From NCBI GenBank assembly GCA_015655975.1, contig DVEP01000043.1, positions 1 to 48,324 on the forward strand: a stretch of 48,324 nucleotides of DNA, given 5' to 3'. Source of the stretch: Eubacterium sp. GTDB taxonomy: Bacteria > Bacillota > Clostridia > Oscillospirales > Acutalibacteraceae. Within the stretch, counting starts at the first letter, position 1. The number at the start of each line of letters is the position of its first letter. The notes beneath the pieces are model-generated. The model was not told the origin of the DNA and did no database searches. It was given only the letters and a program-made list of their open reading frames with translations. Below are positions 39,959-48,260 of the stretch, in pieces. The position numbers and the translations under genes are program-made.

Positions 39959-41324
39959 TGAAGAGTATTTTAAACTCGCGTCGAAAAACAAAAAAGATTG
40001 CAGAAAACAGGCGCTTGTTCAAAGAAACTATTTGGTAAACGAGTCCACTGCAAAGTATCACGGCAGGGCGGTTTATACACTTTTTATGCCGAAACTTTTT
40101 TCACGGCAGGAAACGGAAAAATTTGAAAATATTGTCGAAATGTCAAACAGAATTTTCAATAAGGTTGTGGAAAGATATTGCAAAAATGCAGATTTTCGCA
40201 GTGCTTTTGGGTTTTCAAAAGAACTTGAAGAGTTGATTTTGCTCGACAACGGCTACGGAAATGTCATTCCCGTAAGCAGAATAGATATATTTTTCAACGA
40301 AGACGAAAAATCGCAGGACTATATGAATTTTAAATTTTGCGAAATAAATACAGACGGCTCAAGCGCAATGAACGAGGACAGAGAACTTGTAACGGCAGTT
40401 AAAAAAACAGGCGTTTTCAGTGAGTTTGAAAAACAGTACGATTTAAAGTCCTTTGAATTGTTCGACTCGCTCGCAGAAGAGTTTGTTAAACTCTATCAAA
40501 ACTATGATAAGAAAGTTGACAATCCTAATATCGTCATTACCGATTTTACGGAAAATGCAACGAGCGAAGAGTTTAAGCAGTTCAAAAAAGCGTTTGAAAG
40601 AAGAAATTTGAATTGCGAAATTGTCGATATTCGAGAGTTAAAGTATGAAAACGGAGTTTTGAAAACACCTGATGGAATGAGAGTAGATTTAGTCTATCGC
40701 CGCGCCGTAACGGGAGATATAATGAAAAATTACGAATCTGTACAGCCGTTCATCAATGCGGTCAAAGACGGCGCAGTTTGTCTTATGGGCAGTTTCAGAA
40801 CGCAGATTGTCCATACCAAAACGCTTTTTGAAGTTTTGTGCAATACTGAGTTGACTTCTTTGTTTTTGGAAAAAGACGAACTTGATTTTATCGAAAAGCA
40901 TATTCCGAAAACATTTGAACTCAGCCGTGAAAATAACCTCATTTGCATAGACGAAATCAAAAAAGAACGCAAAAAATGGATAGTCAAACCGACTGACTCG
41001 TACGGCTCGAAAAATGTTTTGTCGGGCGTGGAGTGTGAAAATGACGAGGAATGGGCAGAGTTTATTGATAACTGTCTTGAACTTGACGATAAATATATAG
41101 TTCAGGAATTTATCACTCCGTATAAAAGTAAAAATCTCGACTTTATAGACGGCAACGGTTTTGAAGATGTAAAAGAGTACTTCAATTTGACGGGACTTTT
41201 TTCTTACGGCGGAAAATTTTCGGGAGTCTATTCGAGAGTTGCTCAAAACGAGGTAATTTCTACAATTTACAGTGAAATTGCTTTGCCGAGTTTTTGCGTG
41301 AGTGAAAGAAAAAACAATATTTAA
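39945..41324 (+). CDS. Circularly permuted ATP-grasp-like ligase (glutathionylspermidine synthase-like)
   Basis: Encodes 459 residues resembling permuted ATP-grasp / glutathionylspermidine-synthase-type proteins: FKFCEINTDGSSAMNEDREL (metal/ATP region), VDLVYRRAVTGDIM, DGAVCLMGSFRTQIVHTKTL, WIVKPTDSYGSKNVLSG (nucleotide-binding Lys/Gly loop), YIVQEFI and GGKFSGVYSRV. It is not a canonical GshB. It probably ligates a second amine or carboxylate to the product of the preceding gene, with which it overlaps by 14 bases, or acts on a related small peptide. The assignment to this superfamily rests on motif pattern only. Confidence 0.62.
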   Translation: MKFLDEEYFKLASKNKKDCRKQALVQRNYLVNESTAKYHGRAVYTLFMPKLFSRQETEKFENIVEMSNRIFNKVVERYCKNADFRSAFGFSKELEELILLDNGYGNVIPVSRIDIFFNEDEKSQDYMNFKFCEINTDGSSAMNEDRELVTAVKKTGVFSEFEKQYDLKSFELFDSLAEEFVKLYQNYDKKVDNPNIVITDFTENATSEEFKQFKKAFERRNLNCEIVDIRELKYENGVLKTPDGMRVDLVYRRAVTGDIMKNYESVQPFINAVKDGAVCLMGSFRTQIVHTKTLFEVLCNTELTSLFLEKDELDFIEKHIPKTFELSRENNLICIDEIKKERKKWIVKPTDSYGSKNVLSGVECENDEEWAEFIDNCLELDDKYIVQEFITPYKSKNLDFIDGNGFEDVKEYFNLTGLFSYGGKFSGVYSRVAQNEVISTIYSEIALPSFCVSERKNNI

Positions 41325-41348
41325 CTTTTCAATTTAATAATATAAAAA

Positions 41349-41391
41349 TAAAAACCATAGGACGATTTTGAACTGCCCTATGGTTTTTTTA
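41349..41391. terminator. Bidirectional terminator after the ligase pair
   Basis: AAAACCATAGG and CCTATGGTTTT with a T-run on the plus strand; it separates the pair from the convergent degV gene. Confidence 0.85.
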
Positions 41392-41441
41392 TATGATTAT
41401 GTGATTTTTGTTGATTTTAAAAATCGGATTTACATTTGAAA

Positions 41442-42302
41442 TTATTTTTTAATGTAAAAAATTGCAAATGTTTTCGGTCCGCAGTGGCTTGAAATTACAC
41501 AGCCTGCGTCTGCGATAATGATTTCTTCAAATTTGCCTGCACCCTCAAACAAGCCTTTTACAAACATAATTGTTTCTTTTGAAACATCGCCCGAGTTGGA
41601 AATGAAAATTCTTGTCTTGTCCATCTTGTCGCAATTTTTCAAAATATCTTTTGCATAGTTTTTGTAAACTGCGTCAATTTTTCCTCGATATTTTTTTGAA
41701 ACATCGAGCGTGCCTGTTTCGGCGTCAACTGCTATTTCGGGTTTAATTCCAAGCAGATTTGCACCGAGTTTTGCTACACCTGAACATCTGCCGCCTTTGT
41801 GCAGATAGTCAAGACTGTTGACAACAAATGTTGCGCTCGTTTTTGGTACAAGTTTTCTGACTTTTTCAGCAATTTTTTTTGCTTCCAGACCTTTGTCCCT
41901 GAAATCTGCCGCTTTAAGCACAAGCAAGCCGAAGCCGTGGCAGAGAGAACGGGAGTCAACAACATAGACGCCGTTAAATTCGCTTGCGGCATTGACTGCG
42001 TTTTGGTGGCTTGACGAAATGCCTGACGAAAGAGAAATATGCACTACTTCAGAGCCGTCTTCCGTCAGTTTTTTGAAAAGGTCATAATATTGACCGATAG
42101 GAACGGCTGAGGTTTTCGGCAAAACCTTTGTTTTTGAAACATAGTCGTATATTGCCTGCGGTTTAATGTCTATTCCGTCACGGTACGACACTTCTCCGAG
42201 CAATACGCTGAGCGGCACTATCGTAATTCCTCTTTTTTCTGTTATTTCCTGTGGCAAATCGCAAGGGGAATCTGCCGTGATAATTACATTTGCTTTTTTC
42301 AA
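41442..42302 (-). CDS. DegV family fatty-acid-binding protein
   Basis: A 286-residue protein with DegV features: ITADSPCDLPQEI, the lipid-headgroup region TSAVPIGQYYDLF, ISLSSGISSSHQNA and the C-terminal ISSHCGPKTFAIFY. DegV/FakB proteins present fatty acids to the FakA kinase for phospholipid synthesis; no fakA is in the window. The TTG at 42302 sits 6 bases from AGGTG, better than the GTG at 42311, which is part of that site. Last gene of the minus-strand operon. Confidence 0.9.
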   Translation of the reverse strand: MKKANVIITADSPCDLPQEITEKRGITIVPLSVLLGEVSYRDGIDIKPQAIYDYVSKTKVLPKTSAVPIGQYYDLFKKLTEDGSEVVHISLSSGISSSHQNAVNAASEFNGVYVVDSRSLCHGFGLLVLKAADFRDKGLEAKKIAEKVRKLVPKTSATFVVNSLDYLHKGGRCSGVAKLGANLLGIKPEIAVDAETGTLDVSKKYRGKIDAVYKNYAKDILKNCDKMDKTRIFISNSGDVSKETIMFVKGLFEGAGKFEEIIIADAGCVISSHCGPKTFAIFYIKK

Positions 42303-42311
42303 AATAAACAC

Positions 42312-43556
42312 CTACTGTTTTCCGAATTTGATTGTAAAGTCGGAAATCTCCTCTTTTTCATATTCGTTGTCAAAATAAATCTCAAGTATATAAAAGCCGT
42401 TTCTCTGTGTTACCTCTGCCTTTGACGCAATATTTTCGCCGTCAACCGTAAAACTGTACTGTTTGTTTGCTATTGTACTTTCGCTGAATGGTTTTTTTGA
42501 AACAACCTGAACTTTGTCCTCTCGCACCATAATTCGCCAGATTGACAAAGCGTCTTTTTCATTTACGGTGATATCTGTTTTTTCATTTAGTTTCGCAGAA
42601 AATTCAAAAGCATTGTTTTGTGCACTTTCGGAATATGCCTTGTTTCTTACAAGAACATCCCAGTCTTCAACATCTGCAATTGCGCCTTTCGGAGCTTTTG
42701 CTTTCAATTCATCTGTTGTGGTAAATGAAATTGAGTTCGACTTAATTCCCACATCGGTCGGAGAAATGCTCATATCATACTTTAACTGACCTATGTACTG
42801 CTGTTCTTCCAACTCCTCGAACTTGGCAAGAACATCTATCTCCACTGTAATAGTGGCTGTTTTCGGGTCAACGGAATAGTAAACTCCGCCTCTTGACCAA
42901 TTCAAAAGCGTTGCAGTTTTTCCGTATTTTGTTTTCGGAGTTTTGATGAATGTTGTATTCTTTGTCTGTGCAACGCCTGTTTTTTCATCGTACTTGATGA
43001 AACTATTAATATCGTTGTTCATACAAAACTGCAAGGTGTCAGGGTCGGATTGAATTTGGCTCAATTCCTGCAAAACTCTTGCCTTGATAACATTTTTCGC
43101 TTTGTAGCGATTTAACACACGGGTTGTAATGTTCGGAGCGCCGTCAGCCAAAAAGTCTATGTTTACAATATACATATCGTAAACATCTTTGTTTGAAAAC
43201 TCTTCTTTTCCCGCGTATGCACGGCAGACGATCTCTTTTTTCTTGTCGTTGTCTATGTCTAAATAGTATGTATCAGAGTTTTCGGCAGTTATTAAATTGT
43301 TCCATTCGCTTAAATTTTTTTCGGTGCCTTTGTAGTCGATTGTAACAAATGCGCCTTTGCGAAAGAGTTTTATATCTTCGTCTTTTATTTCGGCAAAAAG
43401 CACTGTCGGCTCTTCTTTTTCCGTAGTAGTTTCGTATGTTATCGGATTTTCTTTTTCATACTTTCTTTTTTCATAGGTGTGAAAAATTAAAATACCGAAC
43501 AGCACAACGCAAACCAAAACCAAAGATACAATCATAACTATATTTTTATTTTTCAT
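42312..43556 (-). CDS. Unknown membrane-anchored extracytoplasmic protein
   Basis: The 414 residues comprise an N-terminal span (about 5-25, VMIVSLVLVCVVLFGILIF) and a large extracytoplasmic region. It includes a segment reminiscent of FG-GAP/VCBS-like calcium motifs (YYLDIDNDKKKEIVCRAY) and beta-rich C-terminal sections. No family is recognised. The ATG at 43556 has AAGG 9 bases upstream and is preferred over ATG 43562, 3 bases from it. It overlaps the end of the HAD phosphatase gene by 11 bases. Confidence 0.65.
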   Translation of the reverse strand: MKNKNIVMIVSLVLVCVVLFGILIFHTYEKRKYEKENPITYETTTEKEEPTVLFAEIKDEDIKLFRKGAFVTIDYKGTEKNLSEWNNLITAENSDTYYLDIDNDKKKEIVCRAYAGKEEFSNKDVYDMYIVNIDFLADGAPNITTRVLNRYKAKNVIKARVLQELSQIQSDPDTLQFCMNNDINSFIKYDEKTGVAQTKNTTFIKTPKTKYGKTATLLNWSRGGVYYSVDPKTATITVEIDVLAKFEELEEQQYIGQLKYDMSISPTDVGIKSNSISFTTTDELKAKAPKGAIADVEDWDVLVRNKAYSESAQNNAFEFSAKLNEKTDITVNEKDALSIWRIMVREDKVQVVSKKPFSESTIANKQYSFTVDGENIASKAEVTQRNGFYILEIYFDNEYEKEEISDFTIKFGKQ

Positions 43557-44151
43557 TTGCATAAGCCTTTTTAAAATCAAATTTTATTCTCGAGCCGTTA
43601 ACTATTTGATAGCAATTTTGCCCTAAAGAAAAAATTGGTTTGTCGTGAAGCATCGAGTCCGAGTAAACATCCACAACTTGAGTTTTTTCCTTGTCAAATG
43701 CATTATAAAAACGGCTGACTTTTTCTTTGCCTTTGCAGTTGTTTCCGACCAAAACTCCGTTTTTGCTGAATTTTGAGCATAGTAAACAGTCAATTTCAAC
43801 GCCTTTTCTTTTCGCTATCTCTTCGAGCAAAAAGTCGGGCGAGGCAGAGATTACAACCGTAAATCGTTTTCTGTTTTCTTTTTTAAACCAAGGGTAAATA
43901 CTGCTTTCGTATTTGTCCCAAAAGTTCTTGACCGCTTGTTTTTTCGGCACAAGAGAGTAAAAAATGAAACACACTTTTTTAAATTTATTGAGGTCTATAA
44001 CTTTAAGAAAAAGAAAAACTGACGCAACAAAAACTATCGGCAAATACACAATGCACCACGGGTAGTGCAAAAGGCAGTAGAGAGTAAATTTTGAACCGCT
44101 GTCAAAAGGGACTACGGTTTTGTCAAAATCGTAAATATCTACCTGCATCAT
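43546..44151 (-). CDS. HAD-superfamily (IB, SerB-like) phosphatase
   Basis: The 201 residues have the nucleophile motif DFDKTVVPFDSG (Asp 8 and 10), a hydrophobic cap stretch that could span the membrane (about 25-50), motif II in FTVVISASPDFLLEEIA and motif III/IV in VDVYSDSMLHDKPIF. The subgroup includes phosphoserine and lipid-type phosphatases; the hydrophobic insert suggests a membrane-bound substrate. It starts in the last four bases (ATGA) of the dCMP deaminase gene. Confidence 0.8.
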   Translation of the reverse strand: MMQVDIYDFDKTVVPFDSGSKFTLYCLLHYPWCIVYLPIVFVASVFLFLKVIDLNKFKKVCFIFYSLVPKKQAVKNFWDKYESSIYPWFKKENRKRFTVVISASPDFLLEEIAKRKGVEIDCLLCSKFSKNGVLVGNNCKGKEKVSRFYNAFDKEKTQVVDVYSDSMLHDKPIFSLGQNCYQIVNGSRIKFDFKKAYANEK

Positions 44152-44639
44152 ATATCTTCAACATTTAAAGACAGTGTGATATGGCTTTTTTCACTCTCAA
44201 ATTGAGTGAGTTTGATACCCGCCGCGCAAAACATTTTTTTGCTTGCTATTGTAGATGGTGAGTCTGCGTATTTGTCCGAAATGTAGATGACCTCTTTAAT
44301 TCCCGATTGAATGATTGCCTTTGCACACTCGTTGCAGGGAAAAAGCGCAACATAGATTTTGCAGTCTTTCAGATTTCTTCCGCCTGCGTTTAAAATAGCG
44401 TTGAGTTCTGCGTGGCAAACATAAGGGTACTTTGTGTTTTCGCCGTCGCGTTCCCACGGAAAATCGTCGTCGTCGCAGCCCCACGGAAAACCGTTGTAGC
44501 CGACGCTCATTATCTTGTTTTCTTGGTTTACGATACAGGCGCCCACCTGTGTGCTCGGGTCTTTGCTTCTTTGCGCAGAAAGAACTGCTATACCCATAAA
44601 GTATTCGTCCCAAGAAATGTAGTTGTCTCTTTTAGCCAT
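44148..44639 (-). CDS. Deoxycytidylate (dCMP) deaminase, ComEB-like
   Basis: A 163-residue zinc enzyme. CHAELNAI supplies the zinc His and catalytic Glu, and PCNECAK supplies the two Cys ligands. The insert with GFPWGCDDDDFPW is typical of dCMP deaminases. It converts dCMP to dUMP for thymidylate synthesis. The ATG at 44639 has AGAGG 8 bases upstream; a longer in-frame start has no RBS and would run into the mrp gene region. Confidence 0.92.
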   Translation of the reverse strand: MAKRDNYISWDEYFMGIAVLSAQRSKDPSTQVGACIVNQENKIMSVGYNGFPWGCDDDDFPWERDGENTKYPYVCHAELNAILNAGGRNLKDCKIYVALFPCNECAKAIIQSGIKEVIYISDKYADSPSTIASKKMFCAAGIKLTQFESEKSHITLSLNVEDI

Positions 44640-44652
44640 TGTTTTTCCTCTT

Positions 44653-45480
44653 TTATTTTGAAAGTGCGTCAACAAAATCGTTCAGTTCTTCAATCTCGGC
44701 CTGTTCAATTTTGCCTTCGTCAACAAGTTTTCTGATTTGCGGTCTTGACGGAATTTTTGCAATGAGCGGAATATTGTACTCTTTTGCAATGTTGTCTGTA
44801 TTGCTCTTGCCGAAAATGTAGTGCTTTTTGCCGCATTCGTCGCAGATAAAGTAGCTCATATTTTCAATAATTCCGAGCACGGCAATATCCATCATTTTCG
44901 CCATATTGAGCGCTTTTTCAACTATCATTTTAACAAGTTCCTGCGGTGTTGAAACAATGATAATGCCGTCTGTTTTCAGACTTTGAAAAACAGTCAGCGC
45001 AACATCGCTTGTTCCGGGCGGCATATCTACAAAAAGGTAGTCGAGTTCGCCCCAGTTTACATCTGTCCAAAACTGTTCTATAAGACCGCTGATGACGGGG
45101 CCTCGCCAAACAACAGGGGTACTTTCGCTTTCAAGCAATAAATTAATGCTCATAATTTTGATACCGTTTTCGGTAACTGTCGGCAAAAGTCCTGTGTTGT
45201 CCTGCATTGCCCTTGTTTTGATACCAAAAGATTTGGGCACGCTCGGACCTGTAACATCGGCGTCAAGTATGCCGACTTTCAGTCCTGCTTTTGCGCAGGC
45301 AGAGGCAAGCGCGCAGGTGACGAAACTTTTTCCCACTCCGCCTTTACCGCTTACAACACCTATAACATTTTTGATTTTTGAGTATTTGTTGAGCGGTTTC
45401 AGAAAAGATTTTTTGTCGGCCTTTCTTTCTCCGCAGTTAGACGAGCAGTTTGAACAATCGTGATTGCAGTTTTCGCTCAT
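44653..45480 (-). CDS. Mrp/NBP35-type Fe-S cluster carrier ATPase
   Basis: A 275-residue P-loop ATPase. A Cys-rich N-terminus (Cys 5, 9, 12, 16 in NCNHDCSNCSSNC), as in NBP35, is followed by the deviant Walker A GKGGVGKS (45-52), VDMPPGTSD and ENMSYFICDECGKK with a CxxC. It holds and passes Fe-S clusters to apoproteins. The ATG at 45480 has GGAG 9 bases upstream, better than an ATG 14 codons earlier. First gene of the operon leading to the deaminase, HAD phosphatase, unknown protein and degV. Confidence 0.92.
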   Translation of the reverse strand: MSENCNHDCSNCSSNCGERKADKKSFLKPLNKYSKIKNVIGVVSGKGGVGKSFVTCALASACAKAGLKVGILDADVTGPSVPKSFGIKTRAMQDNTGLLPTVTENGIKIMSINLLLESESTPVVWRGPVISGLIEQFWTDVNWGELDYLFVDMPPGTSDVALTVFQSLKTDGIIIVSTPQELVKMIVEKALNMAKMMDIAVLGIIENMSYFICDECGKKHYIFGKSNTDNIAKEYNIPLIAKIPSRPQIRKLVDEGKIEQAEIEELNDFVDALSK

Positions 45481-45542
45481 TTGAAACATCTCCGTAATAA
45501 CAGTTGTACATAATAATATCAATATTATAAAATAATATCACA

Positions 45543-45576
45543 AAAACGGTGCTTTATCAATAAAACACCGTTTTGT
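45543..45576 (-). terminator. Terminator of lexA
   Basis: AAAACGGTG-TTTAT pairs with ATAAA-CACCGTTTT; on the minus strand a T-run follows. It separates lexA from the mrp operon. Confidence 0.85.
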
Positions 45577-45619
45577 TTTTTAAAAATTAATAATTAGTAA
45601 TTATAATACTATAACAATA

Positions 45620-46213
45620 TTAATAGTAGCGCATACACGCAATGACTTTGCCCAAAATCATCAGTTCGTTTACAATAATCGGTTCAAACAAATCGTTTTC
45701 GGGCTGAAGTCTGAAATGACCGTTTTCTTTGTAAAAGCGCTTCACGGTCGCTTCGTTTTCGATGAGCGCCACAACAATGTCGCCGTTTTTTGCAACGGGT
45801 GTCTGCTCGACTATGACAATATCGCCGTCGAGAATGGCTGCGTTAATCATTGATTCGCCTTTTATACGAAGCGCAAACAGTTTTTTGTCGCTTGAAACAT
45901 TTGCCGTGTAGGCTATGTAGTCTTCGATTTCTTCAAAGGCTAAAATCGGATTGCCTGCCGTAACCGTGCCTATGAGCGGTACTCTGTTGATTTTTGTGCT
46001 TTGAGAACAGAGACGAATTGTACGCTTTAAAAGAGGGTCGCGTTCTATCAAACCTGCGTCCTCGAGAGCGTTCAAATGGTACTGCACGGTTGACGCCGAT
46101 TTTAAACCCACGGAGTTTGCTATTTCTCTGACGGAGGGCGCAACACCTTTATCTTCTATGAAATTTTTAATGTATTCAAATATTTCTTTTTGCTTGTCGG
46201 AAATGTTTTTCAT
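45620..46213 (-). CDS. lexA: SOS repressor LexA
   Basis: The 197-residue product has an N-terminal winged helix (1-65, APSVREIANSVGLKSASTVQYHL), the Ala86-Gly87 self-cleavage site (VTAGN), nucleophile Ser121 (GESM) and the general base Lys158. RecA filaments trigger its self-cleavage, derepressing DNA repair genes. The ATG at 46213 has AAAGGAG 8 bases upstream; the longer in-frame start lies across its own promoter and is rejected. A LexA-box-like palindrome overlaps its -35, indicating autoregulation. Confidence 0.96.
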   Translation of the reverse strand: MKNISDKQKEIFEYIKNFIEDKGVAPSVREIANSVGLKSASTVQYHLNALEDAGLIERDPLLKRTIRLCSQSTKINRVPLIGTVTAGNPILAFEEIEDYIAYTANVSSDKKLFALRIKGESMINAAILDGDIVIVEQTPVAKNGDIVVALIENEATVKRFYKENGHFRLQPENDLFEPIIVNELMILGKVIACMRYY

Positions 46214-46239
46214 TGAACATTCTCCTTTTCTTTTGTAAT

Positions 46240-46269
46240 ATTTTATCATACTCTGTCGTTTTGTGTCAA
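46240..46269 (-). promoter_or_regulatory. Promoter of lexA
   Basis: On the minus strand TTGACA (46269-46264) and TAAAAT (46245-46240) with an 18-base spacer and an extended TGA before the -10. Confidence 0.75.
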
Positions 46270-46280
46270 ACATTTGTACG
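46267..46280 (-). promoter_or_regulatory. LexA (SOS) box
   Basis: CGTACAAATGTTTG matches 11 of 14 positions of the Bacillus-type box CGAACATATGTTCG and overlaps the lexA -35 hexamer. Confidence 0.6.
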
Positions 46281-46443
46281 CATTCGCTTCGGCGGTGCAA
46301 TATAAATTGAAGTAAAGGGAATATTTTTGTACAAAGATTTGAGACTTTTCCTGTTTTTTGATGAAAAAAGCATTAAAAACCGCCTTTCTTGGAATAATAA
46401 TTATTAATAATTAAATTTTATCAAAAATAATGATAAAAAAGTG

Positions 46444-46472
46444 TTGACAAATGCGAATTTATAGTATATAAT
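46444..46472 (+). promoter_or_regulatory. Promoter of the tRNA-Met/tRNA-Glu transcript
   Basis: TTGACA (46444-46449) and TATAAT (46467-46472), a perfect pair with a 17-base spacer, 30 bases before tRNA-Met. The remainder of 46281-46443 is AT-rich with no gene. Confidence 0.88.
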
Positions 46473-46501
46473 TTTGCTTGCATTTGAGTAATCGGCAATA
46501 T

Positions 46502-46578
46502 GGCTGTATAGCTCAGTTGGCTAGAGCATGCGGTTCATACCCGCAGTGTCACTGGTTCAAGTCCAGTTACAGCCACCA
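46502..46578 (+). tRNA. tRNA-Met (CAT), elongator type
   Basis: A complete cloverleaf with encoded CCA: acceptor GGCTGTA/TACAGCC, the D-loop GCTCAGTTGG, anticodon loop TTCATAC with CAT, and T-loop GGTTCAAGTC. The GGTTCATACCCG context is that of elongator Met rather than the CAT tRNA that becomes lysidine-modified Ile, although the distinction is not absolute. Confidence 0.93.
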
Positions 46579-46583
46579 TATAT

Positions 46584-46658
46584 GGCCCGGTGGTCAAGCG
46601 GTCAAGACACCGCCCTTTCACGGCGGTAACACGGGTTCGATTCCCGTCCGGGTCACCA
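46584..46658 (+). tRNA. tRNA-Glu (TTC)
   Basis: Acceptor GGCCCGG pairs with CCGGGTC, the anticodon arm is CCGCC-CTTTCAC-GGCGG with anticodon TTC, and the T-arm has GGTTCGATTCCC. CCA is encoded. It lies 5 bases after tRNA-Met in the same transcript. Confidence 0.95.
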
Positions 46659-46695
46659 AAACAGCCTGTCAGTTTTGACAAGGCTGTTTTTTTCT
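46658..46695 (+). terminator. Terminator of the tRNA-Met/Glu transcript
   Basis: AACAGCC-TGTCA and TGACA-GGCTGTT form a long stem followed by seven Ts. Confidence 0.9.
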
Positions 46696-46724
46696 TTTAA
46701 TCACACAATGAAAATTGAAAATCT

Positions 46725-46801
46725 GTCTCGTTAGCTCAGTAGGATAGAGCGACTGCCTCCTAAGCAGTAGGCCGGAGGTTCGAATCCTCTACGGGACGCC
46801 A
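46725..46801 (+). tRNA. tRNA-Arg (CCT)
   Basis: Acceptor GTCTCGT pairs with ACGGGAC (one G-U), the anticodon arm is ACTGC-CTCCTAA-GCAGT with anticodon CCT, and the T-loop GGTTCGAATCC is present with encoded CCA. It lies after the terminator of the first two tRNAs; only 30 bases separate them and no good promoter is visible, so it may depend on read-through. Confidence 0.95.
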
Positions 46802-46802
46802 A

Positions 46803-46839
46803 ACACCCTTCGTTAAGTTGAACAAAGGGTGTTTTTTTA
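46803..46839 (+). terminator. Terminator of tRNA-Arg
   Basis: ACACCCTT-GTT and AAC-AAGGGTGT form a stem followed by seven Ts. Confidence 0.9.
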
Positions 46840-46942
46840 TTTTTATAAATTTTTTTGAAAATAATGACATTTGTGAAATTTTGTAATATAATCTGCTTAT
46901 AAAATATTTGTTTGCTAAACAGAAAATGAAAAGAGGCGTTTT

Positions 46943-48112
46943 ATGGATAAAAAAGAAGTAAAAGAAAGTAAAATTTTGTTTTGGCTTGGTGTTGTTTTAA
47001 CTGTTGTTTGTTTGGTGCTTTTTGTTGTAACGCTCATTCAGGCGCCTCAGGTTTCTGTTGTGTTTTTGCTGTTTGCGTTTGTTTGCTCGTATTTAATTTT
47101 GGCATATTTTAAAAGACGAATAGTATATGACAGCAACGGTTTTGCAGTTTTAAATGTTTTCAAAAAGAAAAAAGAGTACAGATACAGTGAAATAGACTTT
47201 GTTTGTGTAACGGCGAAAACAACAGATATAAGAATTGTTATTTTCGGTAAAGACGATAAAAGACTTGCAGTTTTTGAAAACAATATGTACGGTTCGGATG
47301 AATTTGTGGCATATTTAAAAGAAAAGAATATCAATATTTATTCTGCCGACGAACTTCGTGAAAAGGGAAAAGATATTGATAAAAATTTAAAATGGTTTGA
47401 AAAAACAAACAATACCACACAAAAAACCGTAGAAGAAAGTGCAAAGTATTCTGCAAAAAAATTCAGTAAAGAAAGTGTTTTGAAACAAAAAAAGATTGTA
47501 AAAGTAATCGGGTGGGTTTTGCTTGCGCTCAATGTTGTTGCGTTTTTATTTCTCAAAGGAAAAACAGAGTTGAGCGTATATATTCTCACAATTTTTACAA
47601 TTTGGTTTATGTACATAATCTTATATCCGAAAATGTTTTTGGAAATTTCCGCAGTTTCAAAAAAATCTCGGGACTATGTTATAGAAATGCCGTTTTTAGC
47701 GGGTGGTGTTTCGTTGCTTTTTTGCGTAGGAACTGTGGATATGTTTGAATATGCGACGAAAGAGTATATTGCGTACTTTTTTGTTCTGACTGCGTTGTTA
47801 GTTTTGCCGTTTTTGATAAAAGTTTTTTCGTTGAAAGAAAAAAGCAAACCGTCAAGAGTTTTGTGCGTTGTTTTTATGAGTTTTGTCATTTCGTTTACAA
47901 CGCTTTTGCCTCTCAACTATATTATGACTTTTCAGGACAGTGTGCACAAAACAGTTGAAGTTGTTGAGATGAATGAAAGCAGAAGCGGAAAAAGCGGAAC
48001 AGACTACGATATTACCGTCATTACAGACGGAGAAGAAAAAAACTTTCGGTGTTTCAAAAAATTTTTACAAATCAATAGACGAGGGCGATACGGTACGGCT
48101 ATGCAAAAATAA
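46943..48112 (+). CDS. Multi-span membrane protein, 3' end probably frameshifted
   Basis: The open frame gives 389 residues with two N-terminal spans (about 12-53), a cytoplasmic region (about 55-185, YSEIDFVCVTAKTTDIRIVIFG), several central and late spans (about 188-330) and a C-terminal soluble part. No family is recognised beyond a resemblance of its end to DUF3592-type membrane proteins. After an A7 run at 48036-48042 the frame turns basic and stops early. Removing one A continues as EEKTFGVSKNFYKSIDEGDT and ends at 48152 after FGFDYMLLHT, a far more protein-like tail. RBS AGAGG is well placed. Confidence 0.65.
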   Translation: MDKKEVKESKILFWLGVVLTVVCLVLFVVTLIQAPQVSVVFLLFAFVCSYLILAYFKRRIVYDSNGFAVLNVFKKKKEYRYSEIDFVCVTAKTTDIRIVIFGKDDKRLAVFENNMYGSDEFVAYLKEKNINIYSADELREKGKDIDKNLKWFEKTNNTTQKTVEESAKYSAKKFSKESVLKQKKIVKVIGWVLLALNVVAFLFLKGKTELSVYILTIFTIWFMYIILYPKMFLEISAVSKKSRDYVIEMPFLAGGVSLLFCVGTVDMFEYATKEYIAYFFVLTALLVLPFLIKVFSLKEKSKPSRVLCVVFMSFVISFTTLLPLNYIMTFQDSVHKTVEVVEMNESRSGKSGTDYDITVITDGEEKNFRCFKKFLQINRRGRYGTAMQK

Positions 48113-48260
48113 AAGTTTGTTTGGGTTTGACTATATGTTGTTACATACATAAGTTCGGGAAGTTTAATTCGATATGTTTTAAACGAAAAATTTTATAAAA
48201 AATTAAAGACCTCTGTTTCATGAACAAGTCCGTAAAAAATGGACAATAGAAAAAAAGGCA

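Noticed and set aside
46502..46801. tRNA genes as the attachment site of an integrated element
   Set aside because: No integrase gene, partial tRNA 3' duplicate or foreign gene block is seen nearby; each tRNA group has its own ordinary terminator.
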